Numbered from the stretch's first letter, positions 26,533-35,960 are shown. The stretch is 64,000 nt of DNA from an uncultured Paracoccaceae bacterium (GCA_947503965.1 CANNFU010000002.1:124001-188000); one strand, 5' to 3'. The notes: generated by a model from the letters alone, not told the origin. Translations and numbers: made by a program.

Positions 26533-26607
26533 AATTCTGCACAGCGGACAGAATTCGCACGCAAAAGTCTTCAAAGACTTTTGCCAAGATTATTCGAATA
26601 ATCTTGG
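26533..26607. repeat. Cluster of three palindromes between convergent glpR and rlmE
   Basis: Three consecutive dyads: AATTCTG...CAGAATT (26533-26555), GCAAAAGTCTT-CA-AAGACTTTTGC (26561-26584) and the perfect 24-bp palindrome CCAAGATTATTC/GAATAATCTTGG (26584-26607). The last ends just before the rlmE stop. They lack a separate T-run but contain AT-rich stems, so they probably end transcription from both sides. The same two-palindrome layout recurs at 31055-31100. Confidence 0.6.
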
Positions 26608-26618
26608 GTACCAAGCCC

Positions 26619-27338
26619 TCAGCCTTGTCCGCCCTTAAACCCCGTCGCCACAACGAACTTCTCCGAACTATCCGACCGCGATGCCGGCGGTTTCACATTC
26701 GCGACCTTCGTGAACCGCGCCTTCAACAGCTTTTGCAATTCGCCTTCGGCCCCGCCTGCCAGCACCTTGGCCACAAACGTTCCACCCTCCTCCAACACAT
26801 CGAAGGCAAAGTAAGCCGCCGCTTCGCAAAGCGCGATGATCCGCAGGTGATCGGTCTGTTTGTGACCGGACGCAGATGCGGCCATGTCGGACATGACGAC
26901 ATTCGCCGTCCCACCCAGCCATTCGCGCACCTTGGCGTCTGCATCATCCTCCATGAAGTCGAGTTGATAAATCTCGGCCCCGGCGATAGGCTCTACCTCT
27001 TGCAGGTCGATGCCGAGGACATAGCCCTGGGCCTTGCCTTTTCTTTCACCCAGCGCATTGACCCGTTTGACAGCAACCTGCAGCCAGCCACCCGGTGCAC
27101 AGCCCAGGTCCACGACCCGCGCACCCGGCACCAGAAACCGATATTTGTCGTCCAGTTCCAATATCTTGTAAGCCGCCCTGCCCCGATAGCCATCGGCCTT
27201 GGCCCGTTTCACATAGGGATCGTTCAGCTGCCGCTGCAACCATTTGGTCGAGCTCAGCTTGCGTCCACGCGCCGTCTTGACCTTGACGGTCAGATCACGC
27301 TGTCCGCGTCCCGATGTATTCTTGGGTTTCTTCACCAT
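26619..27338 (-). CDS. rlmE: 23S rRNA (uridine2552-2'-O)-methyltransferase
   Basis: About 239 residues from the ATG at 27338; a longer in-frame start overlaps ppx and is rejected. The FtsJ fold has the SAM loop Asp-Leu-Gly-Cys-Ala-Pro-Gly-Gly-Trp and the catalytic Lys-Asp-Lys-Glu set (Lys-Ala of Tyr-Lys, Ser-Asp-Met-Ala, Phe-Val-Ala-Lys-Val, Glu-Lys-Phe). A basic N-terminal extension (about 35 residues) is usual in alphaproteobacteria. It follows ppx by 14 bp. Confidence 0.93.
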   Translation of the reverse strand: MVKKPKNTSGRGQRDLTVKVKTARGRKLSSTKWLQRQLNDPYVKRAKADGYRGRAAYKILELDDKYRFLVPGARVVDLGCAPGGWLQVAVKRVNALGERKGKAQGYVLGIDLQEVEPIAGAEIYQLDFMEDDADAKVREWLGGTANVVMSDMAASASGHKQTDHLRIIALCEAAAYFAFDVLEEGGTFVAKVLAGGAEGELQKLLKARFTKVANVKPPASRSDSSEKFVVATGFKGGQG

Positions 27339-27352
27339 CCGGTGCCTATCCC

Positions 27353-28465
27353 CTAAAACGGCGTATCTTCCAAGACCCCATCTGCCGACATCTGCGCATA
27401 AAGCAGCCCCTCCCGCAAACCGCGATCCGCGACCGACAAACGATCCGTGGGCCAAAGCCGCATCAGCGCCTGCAGGATCGCAGAACCCGACATGATCAAC
27501 GCCTGCCGGTCCTTGCCGATACGCGGGTCATTGCGTCGCCCTGCGGGACCCAGCGCAAGGTAGTCGCGGATCACCGTGTCAATCTGGTCAGAGGTCATGC
27601 GCAGCCCGTCCACTTTGGTCCGGTCATAGCGTTTGAGGCCAAGGAAGCTGGCGGCGACGGTTGTCACCGTGCCACTGGTGCCGATGATCTGGAACCCTTC
27701 GCGTGCCTGCTCTGCCGCATAGGGCGAGAACTCTTCAAGGTTTTCCTCAAAAAACCAGCTCATCAAGGCAAAGCGGGCAGCGTCGTCTTCCACATCCGAG
27801 AATTGATCGCGCAACGTGGCAACGCCCAAAGGCACCGAAATCCAGTCCACCACCTTGGCCGCCGCAAACGGACCGGGATCTGATTTAAAGCCCGCATGCA
27901 GACGCATGATCGCGCGCGGGCGTTCGCGTTTGGGCACATTCGTCAGGTCGATCCAGACCAGCTCGGTCGAGCCACCACCGATATCGACCACCAGCAATTG
28001 TTCGGTGTTCACGCTGACCAATGGCGCGCAGGAAATGACGGCCAACCGCGCCTCTTCCTCTGGCTTGATGATTTCCAGGTCGAGCCCGGTTTCGCGACGC
28101 ACCTGTGCGACGAAGTTATCCCCGTTCAAAGCACGACGGCAGGCTTCTGTCGCAACAAGCCGCATCTGCTTGACGCCATGACGCTTCAGTTTTTCCCGGC
28201 AAATCCGCATCGCGGAAATGGTGCGATTCATAGACGCGCGCGACAAGCGCCCGGTACTTTCAAGGCCATGGCCCAATTGCACGGATTTCGAAAAGCTGTC
28301 GACCACGTGGAATTGGCTGCCCTTGGGTTGGGCAATCAACATCCGACAGCTATTTGTGCCCAAATCCAATGCAGCATAAAGCGACGCCGGATCAGGCGGA
28401 GTTGGCGCGGGGGTATCGACCGCTTTTGGGAACGCGCCCGCACCTTTGGGACGCTTGGGCGCCAT
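27353..28465 (-). CDS. Ppx/GppA family phosphatase
   Basis: A 370-residue ASKHA-fold phosphatase. The first phosphate loop [12 protein letters not shown] and the second [11 protein letters not shown] are typical. It probably hydrolyses polyphosphate or pppGpp; sequence alone does not separate the two. It lacks the C-terminal HD domain of long exopolyphosphatases. It is first in an operon with rlmE, a common pairing in alphaproteobacteria. Confidence 0.88.
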   Translation of the reverse strand: MAPKRPKGAGAFPKAVDTPAPTPPDPASLYAALDLGTNSCRMLIAQPKGSQFHVVDSFSKSVQLGHGLESTGRLSRASMNRTISAMRICREKLKRHGVKQMRLVATEACRRALNGDNFVAQVRRETGLDLEIIKPEEEARLAVISCAPLVSVNTEQLLVVDIGGGSTELVWIDLTNVPKRERPRAIMRLHAGFKSDPGPFAAAKVVDWISVPLGVATLRDQFSDVEDDAARFALMSWFFEENLEEFSPYAAEQAREGFQIIGTSGTVTTVAASFLGLKRYDRTKVDGLRMTSDQIDTVIRDYLALGPAGRRNDPRIGKDRQALIMSGSAILQALMRLWPTDRLSVADRGLREGLLYAQMSADGVLEDTPF

Positions 28466-28715
28466 CTTTCACGCCCTCCATTTCGAGTTAACCTCAAGCT
28501 AGGGCGGGAAATGCGTTTGCACAAGTCTTGTAAACGCCCATGTGAAATCGTCACATGTTGGACATGAAGAATTTGAACCCGCCCTGCCCTAGTGCTGTGG
28601 GGCTGTCTTGGGGTAGCACGTCACAGTCGCTCGCCGCATCTTGGATGTCGAAATTCGGCATTGAAGGGCGCAAACGGGTGATAGAACGAGGACAAGAGGA
28701 ACCAGAGGGAATCAC

Positions 28716-29012
28716 ATGCCCGACGTCACCATCGTATATTGGCGCGATATCCCTGCGCAGGTCATCGTTGGCCGTGGCCGTCGCGGCACAAAGCTGCCCC
28801 TGCCTGAACGGTTTGAACAGGCGATCGACCGGGCCGCGATGAAATCGGGTGCCGCAGAGTCAGATGACTACATGGCCGGATTTCGCAAGGCAGACCCGAT
28901 CCCGGTCGACGGGACCGATGCGGAAGCCGCGGCCGCGACAGCCGCCAGGATCGAAACCGAATACGATCACGACCGCATCAAGACCCTTATCGCCAATGAT
29001 GGTTGGGCTTGA
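28716..29012 (+). CDS. Virulence-factor-domain protein of the C1 operon
   Basis: A 98-residue cytoplasmic protein with Val-Tyr-Trp-Arg-Asp-Ile-Pro-Ala-Gln-Val-Ile and Arg-Phe-Glu-Gln-Ala-Ile-Asp-Arg-Ala-Ala-Met, features of the small family labelled virulence factor in Pfam; that name is historical and no virulence role is implied. It is 41 bp upstream of the methylenetetrahydrofolate reductase gene and on the same strand. From memory this trio recurs in roseobacters, so it probably has a structural or regulatory role in the methyl-transfer pathway. Confidence 0.7.
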   Translation: MPDVTIVYWRDIPAQVIVGRGRRGTKLPLPERFEQAIDRAAMKSGAAESDDYMAGFRKADPIPVDGTDAEAAAATAARIETEYDHDRIKTLIANDGWA

Positions 29013-29053
29013 AAAAGCCCGGCCCCTTTCCCACCCGCCTTTCGGAAGTCGTC

Positions 29054-29986
29054 ATGTCCCTACTCTCGTTCCGCAAACACAAAGAAACTGTTGAAACCAC
29101 CGTCAATCCGCAGATGGAAGCGTTTCTAAAGGATTACTCCATCGAGGTGATGCCGCGCACCGCCGAGAAGGTCGAGGATTTTCGCGATCTTCTGCCCGCA
29201 GGTACCCGCGTCTACATCGCCCATATCGAAAGCACGCCAATCTCGGATATGGTGGCAACGGCCAAGCGTTTGGCGACCAATGGCTACAAGGTGATGCCGC
29301 ATTTTCCGGCCCGTATCATCAAGGATCAGGCGATGCTGGCCGACTGGATCGCCCAATATCAGGGCGAGGCTGGCGTAGATCAGGCGCTTCTGCTTGCCGG
29401 TGGTGTCGCGGCCCCTCATGGGGAATTTCATTCCTCCATGCAGTTGCTGGAAACCGGATTGTTTGGCGATTTCAAACGCCTGCATGTGGCCGGTCACCCC
29501 GAGGGGAACAAGGATATCGACAAGGATGGCTCTGACAAAAACGTCATGGAAGCCCTTCACTGGAAACAGAAATTCAGCGAAACGACTGATGCGGAAATGG
29601 CGATTGCCACTCAGTTCGCGTTCGAGGCCAAACCGATCATTGCTTGGGCCGATGCGCTGCGTGAGGCCGGGATTACCATTCCAATTCATATCGGCATCGC
29701 CGGGCCTGCCAAGCTGCAAACCCTGATCAAATTCGCGATAGCCTGCGGTGTGGGTCCATCGCTGAAGGTGCTGCAAAAGCGGGCCATGGATGTCTCCAAG
29801 CTGCTGCTGCCCTACGAGCCGACCGAGGTGTTGACAGAACTGGCCGCGCACAAGGCGGCCAACCCTGATTTCAACATCTCGCATGTGCATTTCTTCCCGC
29901 TTGGCGGCATCAGCGCCAATGCCAACTGGGCCATTGCCAATGGCGGCACCTCTGCCATTCCTGCTTCTCACCTCAAGGACACCTAA
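29054..29986 (+). CDS. Methylenetetrahydrofolate reductase-like protein
   Basis: A 310-residue TIM-barrel flavoprotein of the MetF family, starting at Met-Ser-Leu-Leu-Ser-Phe-Arg; GGAAG precedes it. The features Val-Tyr-Ile-Ala-His-Ile-Glu, Met-Pro-His-Phe-Pro-Ala-Arg, Ala-Gly-His-Pro-Glu-Gly and His-Ile-Gly-Ile-Ala-Gly-Pro-Ala fit. The longer start at 29003 is not needed. It follows the virulence-factor-domain gene and abuts the methyl-THF:corrinoid methyltransferase gene, suggesting that methyl groups moved onto THF are oxidised rather than used for methionine. Confidence 0.82.
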   Translation: MSLLSFRKHKETVETTVNPQMEAFLKDYSIEVMPRTAEKVEDFRDLLPAGTRVYIAHIESTPISDMVATAKRLATNGYKVMPHFPARIIKDQAMLADWIAQYQGEAGVDQALLLAGGVAAPHGEFHSSMQLLETGLFGDFKRLHVAGHPEGNKDIDKDGSDKNVMEALHWKQKFSETTDAEMAIATQFAFEAKPIIAWADALREAGITIPIHIGIAGPAKLQTLIKFAIACGVGPSLKVLQKRAMDVSKLLLPYEPTEVLTELAAHKAANPDFNISHVHFFPLGGISANANWAIANGGTSAIPASHLKDT

Positions 29987-31054
29987 ATGACACGCACGAT
30001 TGTCGAATCCAAAACAAAGACAGCCGTTATTGGCTTCGATGAACCGTTTTGCGTGATCGGAGAGCGGATCAACCCGACCGGTCGCAAAATCCTGGCAGAG
30101 GAACTGGAGCGCGGTGATTTCAGCCGGGTCGAAGCCGACGCACTGGCGCAGGTGGCCGCAGGCGCGAATATCCTCGACATCAACTCGGGCGCCGTCTTTT
30201 CGAACAAGATGGCCGAGGACCCGCGTTATGCCGACAACAACTTTGTCGAACCCCCTTTGATGAAGGAAATGGTGGAACGGGTGCAGGCCATTACTGATGT
30301 GCCGCTCTGCATTGACAGCTCCGTTCCCGGCGCGTTGGAAAACGGGTTGGCGGCGGCTGAAGGGCGTCCGCTCCTGAACTCGGTCACTGGCGAGGAAGAG
30401 CGGCTGGAACTGGTCCTGCCCCTGGTCAAGAAATACAATGTGCCGGTTGTGGCGATTTCCAACGACGATACCGGGATCAGCGAAGACCCGGACGTGCGTT
30501 TTGCGGTGGCCAAGAAGATCGTGGAACGGGCCGCAGATTTTGGCATTCCGGCGCATGATATCGTGGTCGACCCGCTGGTCATGCCAATTGGCGCAATGGG
30601 TACGGCAGGTTTGCAGGTGTTTACCCTTGTCCGCCGCCTGCGCGAAGAACTGGGCGTGAACACGACCTGCGGTGCGTCAAATATCAGTTTCGGCCTGCCG
30701 AACCGGCACGGCATCAACAACGCGTTCCTGCCGATGGCGATGACGGCGGGCATGACCAGCGCCATCATGAACCCGGTCGCACTGCCCGTTGGACCCACGA
30801 AGATCGCCGAAAAAAGGGCCGAGGTGGAAGCCGCCGGGATCATCCTGCCCGAAGGAATGGATGATGAAACCTTTGTCACGCTGTTCGGCATGGGATCAAC
30901 CAAACCGCGCGCGGGCAAAGAGATGGAAGCAATCCGTGCTGCCAATTTCCTGACGGATAATGATCCATCAGGTAACGAATGGATCAAGTTCAACCGCGTG
31001 CCCGCGAAACCCGGCGAAGGCCGCGCCCGCACCGGACGGCGGCGGCGGGCGTAG
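29987..31054 (+). CDS. Methyltetrahydrofolate:corrinoid methyltransferase
   Basis: A 355-residue pterin-binding TIM barrel like the MetH/AcsE methyl-THF domain: Val-Ile-Gly-Glu-Arg-Ile-Asn-Pro-Thr-Gly start, Gly-Ala-Asn-Ile-Leu-Asp-Ile-Asn-Ser-Gly, Pro-Leu-Cys-Ile-Asp-Ser and Gly-Ala-Ser-Asn-Ile-Ser-Phe-Gly. The gene starts one base after the reductase stop. It probably moves methyl groups between a corrinoid protein and THF, as in glycine betaine or methylated-amine demethylation. No corrinoid or substrate methyltransferase gene is nearby. The C-terminus ends in an Arg-rich tail (Gly-Arg-Arg-Arg-Arg-Ala). Confidence 0.85.
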   Translation: MTRTIVESKTKTAVIGFDEPFCVIGERINPTGRKILAEELERGDFSRVEADALAQVAAGANILDINSGAVFSNKMAEDPRYADNNFVEPPLMKEMVERVQAITDVPLCIDSSVPGALENGLAAAEGRPLLNSVTGEEERLELVLPLVKKYNVPVVAISNDDTGISEDPDVRFAVAKKIVERAADFGIPAHDIVVDPLVMPIGAMGTAGLQVFTLVRRLREELGVNTTCGASNISFGLPNRHGINNAFLPMAMTAGMTSAIMNPVALPVGPTKIAEKRAEVEAAGIILPEGMDDETFVTLFGMGSTKPRAGKEMEAIRAANFLTDNDPSGNEWIKFNRVPAKPGEGRARTGRRRRA

Positions 31055-31100
31055 CCAGATTTTTCGAAAAATCTGGGCAAATTCCTTTATAAGGAATTTG
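31055..31100. repeat. Two perfect palindromes between convergent genes
   Basis: CCAGATTTTTCGAAAAATCTGG (31055-31076, perfect 22 bp) is followed one base later by CAAATTCCTT-TAT-AAGGAATTTG (31078-31100). They fill the entire gap between the methyltransferase stop and the aldolase stop. The AT-rich stems probably act as a bidirectional terminator. Confidence 0.65.
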
Positions 31101-31865
31101 TCAGCCCAATCGTGTCGCAAGACCGCGCAAGGCACCGTTGAGGATTGCCAAATCACCGCCAACGCCCAGGAAAGTCACCCCTTTCCGGGCGTAGTCATCG
31201 AACCGGCTTTCATCGAAGGTAATGATCCCCGCGCTTTTGCCCGCCGCTACGGTGCGGGCAATCAGGTGATCAATGGCCTTCTCCACCTCCGGATGGTCTG
31301 GCTGGCCGGGATAGCCCATATCAGCTGACAGATCCGCAGGCCCCACGAACACACCATCCACTCCCTCCACCGCAGCTATCTCATCGATATTTTCAACCGC
31401 CTTGGCGCTTTCTGCCTGTACCAGCAGACACATCTGCGCATTTGCGCTGTGGGGGTAGTCAGCAATCGCCCCGAAACCGGATGCCCGCGCCAGCACTGCC
31501 CCCATGCCGCGAATACCGTCGGGTGGATAGCGCATCGCCTGCGCCATCTCTGCCGCCTTGGCGGCATCATCAACCATGGGAACCAGCACGGTCTGACAGC
31601 CCAGATCCAGCACCTGTTTGACCATCCAGACCTCTGCGCTGGCAATCCGCACCACGGCTGACGTGCCGCTGATGGCCAGCGCCTGCAATTGCGGCAGCAT
31701 CTCTGACACCGTGTTCGGTCCGTGTTCGCCATCAATCAGGCACCAGTCAAAGCCGGCGTTTCCAGCGATTTCAGCCAAGACAGGAGACGCGGATGTCAGC
31801 CAGATACCATGTTGCACCCGCCCGGCCTGCAATGCCGTCTTCAACCTATTGACCGGGATATCCAT
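31101..31865 (-). CDS. HpcH/HpaI family aldolase
   Basis: About 254 residues from the ATG at 31865, seven bases after GAGGAG. Class II pyruvate aldolase features: Gly-Ile-Trp-Leu, Cys-Leu-Ile-Asp-Gly-Glu-His-Gly-Pro-Asn, Leu-Val-Pro-Met-Val-Asp-Asp and Val-Phe-Val-Gly-Pro-Ala-Asp-Leu-Ser. Metal-dependent cleavage of 2-oxo-3-deoxy or 2-oxo-4-hydroxy acids to pyruvate plus an aldehyde is expected. A terminator at 31878-31913 separates it from the agl operon, so it is an independent unit or a read-through gene. Confidence 0.88.
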   Translation of the reverse strand: MDIPVNRLKTALQAGRVQHGIWLTSASPVLAEIAGNAGFDWCLIDGEHGPNTVSEMLPQLQALAISGTSAVVRIASAEVWMVKQVLDLGCQTVLVPMVDDAAKAAEMAQAMRYPPDGIRGMGAVLARASGFGAIADYPHSANAQMCLLVQAESAKAVENIDEIAAVEGVDGVFVGPADLSADMGYPGQPDHPEVEKAIDHLIARTVAAGKSAGIITFDESRFDDYARKGVTFLGVGGDLAILNGALRGLATRLG

Positions 31866-31877
31866 CACAGCACTCCT

Positions 31878-31913
31878 CAAACAAAATCGCGCCGATGCGA
31901 TCACATCGGCGCG
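31878..31913 (-). terminator. Intrinsic terminator of the agl operon
   Basis: CGCGCCGATG pairs with CATCGGCGCG (10-bp perfect stem at 31888-31897 and 31904-31913, 6-nt loop). On the minus strand the stem is followed by ATTTTGTTTG. It lies 35 bp after the aglK stop. Confidence 0.8.
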
Positions 31914-31947
31914 CTACTCGCAACCATCTACCTGCTAACAAACTGTG

Positions 31948-33039
31948 TCAGCGATAATACAGCGATTGCCCGTTATGAAAGACCTGCACCTTGTCCGGGC
32001 TGGCCGCCATGCGCACGGACTTGCCGCGCAGATCAGCATGGATGCCGGGCAGTTTGCCGATGACGGCGTCATTATCACCGACCTTGTCGAAATACAGCAG
32101 CGTCACCTCGCCCAAGGCTTCCGTGATGTTGACCTTGCCTTCAAAGGCGTAATCATCGCCTGATGTTTCGATCATATCCTCGGGCCGGATGCCGATATTA
32201 ACCTTCAACCCCTTGTCAGACGTCTGCGTCGGCACGGCGGATTTCACCAAGCCACCACCATGGAGTTTGATCGTGGTCTGCTCACCGGTTTCCACGATCT
32301 CACCAGACAGCAAGTTCATGGCGGGCGAGCCGATAAACTGGGCAACGAATTCATTTTCTGGCCGCTCATACAGCTCAAGCGGTGATCCGACCTGCGCGAT
32401 CCCCTTGTTGGCAAGCACCACGATCCGCGTGGCCAGCGTCATCGCCTCGACCTGATCGTGGGTGACGTAGATCATCGTGCTTTCGGGCATCGATTCCTTC
32501 AACTGCGCAATTTCGATCCGGGTCGCGACGCGCAAAGCCGCATCGAGGTTCGAAAGCGGCTCGTCGAACAGGTATACCTTGGGGTCGCGTACAATGGACC
32601 GCCCGATCGCAACCCGCTGCCGCTGCCCCCCCGAAAGGGCCTTCGGCAGCCGATCCAGATATTCATCCAGTTGCAGGATTTTGGCGGCGCGGTTCACCGC
32701 CTCATCAATCTCGGCCTGGGTTTTCTTGGCCAGTTTCAGGGCGAAAGACATGTTATCGCGGACCGTCATATGCGGATAAAGCGCGTAAGACTGGAACACC
32801 ATCGCAATGCCGCGCTGCGCGGGGGGCACGTCATTGACCAGTTGCCCGTCAATCTCAAGCGTCCCGCCGGTGATCTTTTCCAGCCCTGCGATCATCCGCA
32901 AAAGCGTTGATTTCCCGCAACCAGACGGCCCGACAAAGACGATCAGCTCACCCTGCTTGATGTCGAGGTTGATGTTCTTCAGCACATCAACCGTGCCGCC
33001 ATAGGTTTTGGCAACGTCCTTTAGTATCAGATCAGCCAT
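31948..33039 (-). CDS. aglK: Alpha-glucoside ABC transporter ATP-binding protein
   Basis: A 363-residue ATPase of the MalK/UgpC group: Walker A Gly-Pro-Ser-Gly-Cys-Gly-Lys-Ser-Thr, signature Leu-Ser-Gly-Gly-Gln-Arg-Gln-Arg, Walker B Val-Tyr-Leu-Phe-Asp-Glu-Pro, then a C-terminal OB-type regulatory domain. It energises the AglF/AglG permease. It is last in the aglEFGAK operon, before a strong terminator, and 18 bp after aglA. Confidence 0.92.
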   Translation of the reverse strand: MADLILKDVAKTYGGTVDVLKNINLDIKQGELIVFVGPSGCGKSTLLRMIAGLEKITGGTLEIDGQLVNDVPPAQRGIAMVFQSYALYPHMTVRDNMSFALKLAKKTQAEIDEAVNRAAKILQLDEYLDRLPKALSGGQRQRVAIGRSIVRDPKVYLFDEPLSNLDAALRVATRIEIAQLKESMPESTMIYVTHDQVEAMTLATRIVVLANKGIAQVGSPLELYERPENEFVAQFIGSPAMNLLSGEIVETGEQTTIKLHGGGLVKSAVPTQTSDKGLKVNIGIRPEDMIETSGDDYAFEGKVNITEALGEVTLLYFDKVGDNDAVIGKLPGIHADLRGKSVRMAASPDKVQVFHNGQSLYYR

Positions 33040-33057
33040 GTCTCACTCCCCTTGAAT

Positions 33058-34704
33058 TCATTGCTTAAGCGCAAGGCAAACCTGCCACGGCCCAAGATGC
33101 AGTCTCCCGTCTGCGGATGTATGTGCGCTGCCCAGTTCGGCACCGATTGGTATCCAACCCCCTTCGGGCAGATCAAAATCGGATGGTGTTTCACTGACGT
33201 TGAAAGCACAGAAAATCGTCTGGCTGCCTTGCGTCCGCGTGAAATAAACAACGTCGCCTTTGGCCTTGACCTTATCATGCGCACCAATGCTCAGCGCCGG
33301 ATGCGCATGGCGAAAGGCGATCGCCTTGCGGTAGTGATGCAGCAAAGCGCCCGGCTCGTCCTCTTGTGCGGCCACCGAAAGGTGCAGATGTTCCGAGGCG
33401 ACAGGCAACCAGGGCTTGGCGGCCGAGAAACCGCCATTCTGGTTGCTTGGCTCCCAGACCATGGGCGTGCGGCACCCATCGCGGCCTTTGAATTCAGGCC
33501 AGAATTCGATGCCATACGGGTCTTGCAGATCTTCGAACGCCACATCCGCTTCCGGCAGGCCCAGTTCCTCGCCCTGATAGAGGCACACCGACCCGCGCAG
33601 GCACATGATCAGCGTTGCGAACATCCGTTGCGCTGCAGGCGGCAGGTCCCAGCGGCTGGCATGCCGCATCACGTCGTGGTTTGAGAATGCCCAGCAGGCC
33701 CAGCCATCGGCGGCAACCTCATCCACACGGTTCATCACATGCACGATGCGGTCGGCGGTCGGCTGATCCTTGGCAAGAAACTCAAACGCATAGCACATCT
33801 GCATCAGATCGTCGCCAGCCGTGTACTGGCCCATAATCTCTAGTCCCAACTGCGCATCGCCCACTTCACCCACTGCGGCAGCACCATAGGGTTCCATGAC
33901 CTCGCGTAGGCGGGCCAGAAACTTGACGTTGTCGGGGTGGTTCTTGTCGTAAAGGTGCTCTTGATGGTTATAGGGGTTCACTGACGGGGCGATGGTCGCA
34001 TTACGCTTTTCGGGCGGCAAAGCGGGGTTATCGCGTAGTTGGGCGTCATGCATGTAGAAATTGATCGTATCCAGCCGGAAGCCGTCACAGCCGCGATTGA
34101 GCCAAAAGCGTGCGACATCCAGCAATGCGTCCTGCACCGCAGGTTCGTGGAAGTTCAGATCCGGCTGGGACACAAGGAAATTGTGCAAATAGTATTGCTC
34201 GCGCCGCGCATCCCATTGCCAGCCGGAACCGCCAAAGATCGACAGCCAGTTGTTGGGCGGCGTGCCGTCAGGCTTCGGGTCAGCCCAGACATACCAGTTG
34301 GCCTTGTCATTGGTCCGGTTCGTCCGGCTTTCACCGAACCACGCATGCTGGTCGCTGGTATGGCTGAGCACCAGATCGATCATCACGCGGATGCCAAGGC
34401 GATGGGCGGTTTCGACCACTGCGTCGAAATCAGCGAGTGACCCGAACATCGGGTCAACATCGCAATAATCGCTCACGTCATAGCCGAAATCTTTCATCGG
34501 TGACATGAAGAACGGCGAAATCCATATCGCATCCACACCCAGTGAGGCGATGTAGGGCAGCCGCTGGACGATCCCCAAAAGGTCGCCCACCCCATCGCCA
34601 TTGCTGTCCTGAAAACTGCGCGGATAGATCTGATAGATCACCGCACCGCGCCACCAGTCCTTGTCGATGGCCATTTCGGGCGTTGTGGCAAGGTTTGTGT
34701 TCAT
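33058..34704 (-). CDS. aglA: Alpha-glucosidase (GH13)
   Basis: About 548 residues from the ATG at 34704 (longer in-frame starts cross a repeat). GH13 regions are complete: Asp-Ala-Ile-Trp-Ile-Ser-Pro-Phe, Asp-Leu-Val-Leu-Ser-His-Thr-Ser, nucleophile region Gly-Phe-Arg-Leu-Asp-Thr-Ile, acid/base Glu in Val-Gly-Glu-Val-Gly, and Ser-Asn-His-Asp. There is no signal peptide, so it hydrolyses imported alpha-glucosides such as sucrose, maltose or trehalose inside the cell. A REP-like repeat lies just upstream, between aglG and aglA. Confidence 0.93.
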   Translation of the reverse strand: MNTNLATTPEMAIDKDWWRGAVIYQIYPRSFQDSNGDGVGDLLGIVQRLPYIASLGVDAIWISPFFMSPMKDFGYDVSDYCDVDPMFGSLADFDAVVETAHRLGIRVMIDLVLSHTSDQHAWFGESRTNRTNDKANWYVWADPKPDGTPPNNWLSIFGGSGWQWDARREQYYLHNFLVSQPDLNFHEPAVQDALLDVARFWLNRGCDGFRLDTINFYMHDAQLRDNPALPPEKRNATIAPSVNPYNHQEHLYDKNHPDNVKFLARLREVMEPYGAAAVGEVGDAQLGLEIMGQYTAGDDLMQMCYAFEFLAKDQPTADRIVHVMNRVDEVAADGWACWAFSNHDVMRHASRWDLPPAAQRMFATLIMCLRGSVCLYQGEELGLPEADVAFEDLQDPYGIEFWPEFKGRDGCRTPMVWEPSNQNGGFSAAKPWLPVASEHLHLSVAAQEDEPGALLHHYRKAIAFRHAHPALSIGAHDKVKAKGDVVYFTRTQGSQTIFCAFNVSETPSDFDLPEGGWIPIGAELGSAHTSADGRLHLGPWQVCLALKQ

Positions 34705-34726
34705 CGCCTTTGTTCCTGTCGCTCTG

Positions 34727-34796
34727 CCCGTCCCGGATCTGATCCGGGACCTCTCGTGGGCCGCTTGGTTGAGGTCCCGGGGCACGCCCGGGACGG
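34727..34796. repeat. REP/BIME-like paired GC-rich palindromes
   Basis: GTCCCGGAT-CTG-ATCCGGGAC (34730-34750) and GTCCCGGG-GCACG-CCCGGGAC (34774-34794) are two hairpins whose outer arms (GGGACCTC and GAGGTCCC) also pair across the 15-bp gap. The pattern resembles bacterial interspersed mosaic repeats. It lies between aglG and aglA inside the operon and could protect upstream mRNA from decay. Confidence 0.7.
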
Positions 34797-34802
34797 TTTT
34801 CA

Positions 34803-35960
34803 CTATTTGACTGAGCCTGCGAGCAAACCGCGCACGAGGTATTTCTGCATCGCAAAGAACACCGCGAGCGGCACTGCGATCGACACGAAAGCCGAGGTCG
34901 CAAGGATTTCCCAATCACCGCCCCTTGTGCCCAGCAGTTCCACAATCTGCTTGGTCATCACCGTGGTTTGCCCGGATGCATCAATCAGGAACACCAACGC
35001 CACCAGCAGATCGTTCCAGGTCCACAGGAACTGGAAGATCGCAAAGGATGCCAGGGCCGGGAACGACAGCGGGAGGATGATCTTCGTGAAGATCTGGAAA
35101 TCCGTCGCCCCATCGACCTTGGCATTCTCGATAATGTCGCGCGGCAGGCCCACCATGTAGTTGCGCAACAGATAAATGGCGAGCGGCAGGCCAAATCCGG
35201 TATGGGCCAGCCAGACCCCCAAATACCCCTTACCGATCCCGATCGCATTATGCAGCGACAAGAGCGGGATCAGGGCAAGCTGCAGCGGCACCACCAGCAG
35301 CCCAACGACTGCCGCAATCAGCAGCGCGCGCCCCGGGAAATCCATCCACGCCAGCGCATAGGCCGCAAAGGCCGCAATCAGGATCGGGATGATCGTCGCC
35401 GGGATGACGACCGTCAGCGTATTGAAAAACGCCTTGGCCATGCCTTCGGAATTGTCTTCATCAAACAGAACAAAGGCATAGTTGTTCAAGGTGAAATCAG
35501 GCGGCGTCGTCGCGTCGATAAACACGCGTTGGGCCCTGCCGCTGATCTGGTCATCATTGCCCTGCCAGACATAGGTGCCATCCGCGTTCAGCGTAAATGT
35601 CTCACCATCGCCCAGATCGAATGTCTCACCGGGGGCATTCGCGCCCAGCGTCCGGCTGGAGGTGGACCAACCGCTCATCTCACCGGCAAAGGGTTCATCG
35701 CCGAAAATATTGCCTTCAACAACAAACACCCCGTTGCCCAGATCGACGCGGGCGTCATCCGGGTCAGCGGCCCGGATTTGCAGCGTCTGCTCGGCCGGGA
35801 ACATGGCCGACCACCATCCCGACGCAGTGATCTGATCACCGGTGCGGAAGGAGGATACAAACAGGCCCAGCGTCGGAAACAGCCACAGCATCACCAGCAA
35901 CACGACCGAGATATTCAGCGCCCACACGACGATGGGCTTTCTTCCAGCTATCGCATCCAT
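34803..35960 (-). CDS. aglG: Alpha-glucoside ABC permease AglG
   Basis: A 385-residue MalG-type permease. One N-terminal helix is followed by a large periplasmic insert (about residues 40-150, many Asp/Gly/Thr) typical of AglG, then five helices and the EAA loop (Glu-Asn-Ala-Lys-Val-Asp-Gly-Ala-Thr). Its ATG overlaps the aglF stop as ATGA. It forms the channel with AglF. Confidence 0.9.
   Translation of the reverse strand: MDAIAGRKPIVVWALNISVVLLVMLWLFPTLGLFVSSFRTGDQITASGWWSAMFPAEQTLQIRAADPDDARVDLGNGVFVVEGNIFGDEPFAGEMSGWSTSSRTLGANAPGETFDLGDGETFTLNADGTYVWQGNDDQISGRAQRVFIDATTPPDFTLNNYAFVLFDEDNSEGMAKAFFNTLTVVIPATIIPILIAAFAAYALAWMDFPGRALLIAAVVGLLVVPLQLALIPLLSLHNAIGIGKGYLGVWLAHTGFGLPLAIYLLRNYMVGLPRDIIENAKVDGATDFQIFTKIILPLSFPALASFAIFQFLWTWNDLLVALVFLIDASGQTTVMTKQIVELLGTRGGDWEILATSAFVSIAVPLAVFFAMQKYLVRGLLAGSVK

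Noticed and set aside
22529..26551. The short string GCACAGCGGACA occurs at both 22529-22541 and 26539-26550
   Set aside because: Only 12 bases, with no shared surroundings; could be chance or part of separate small hairpins.
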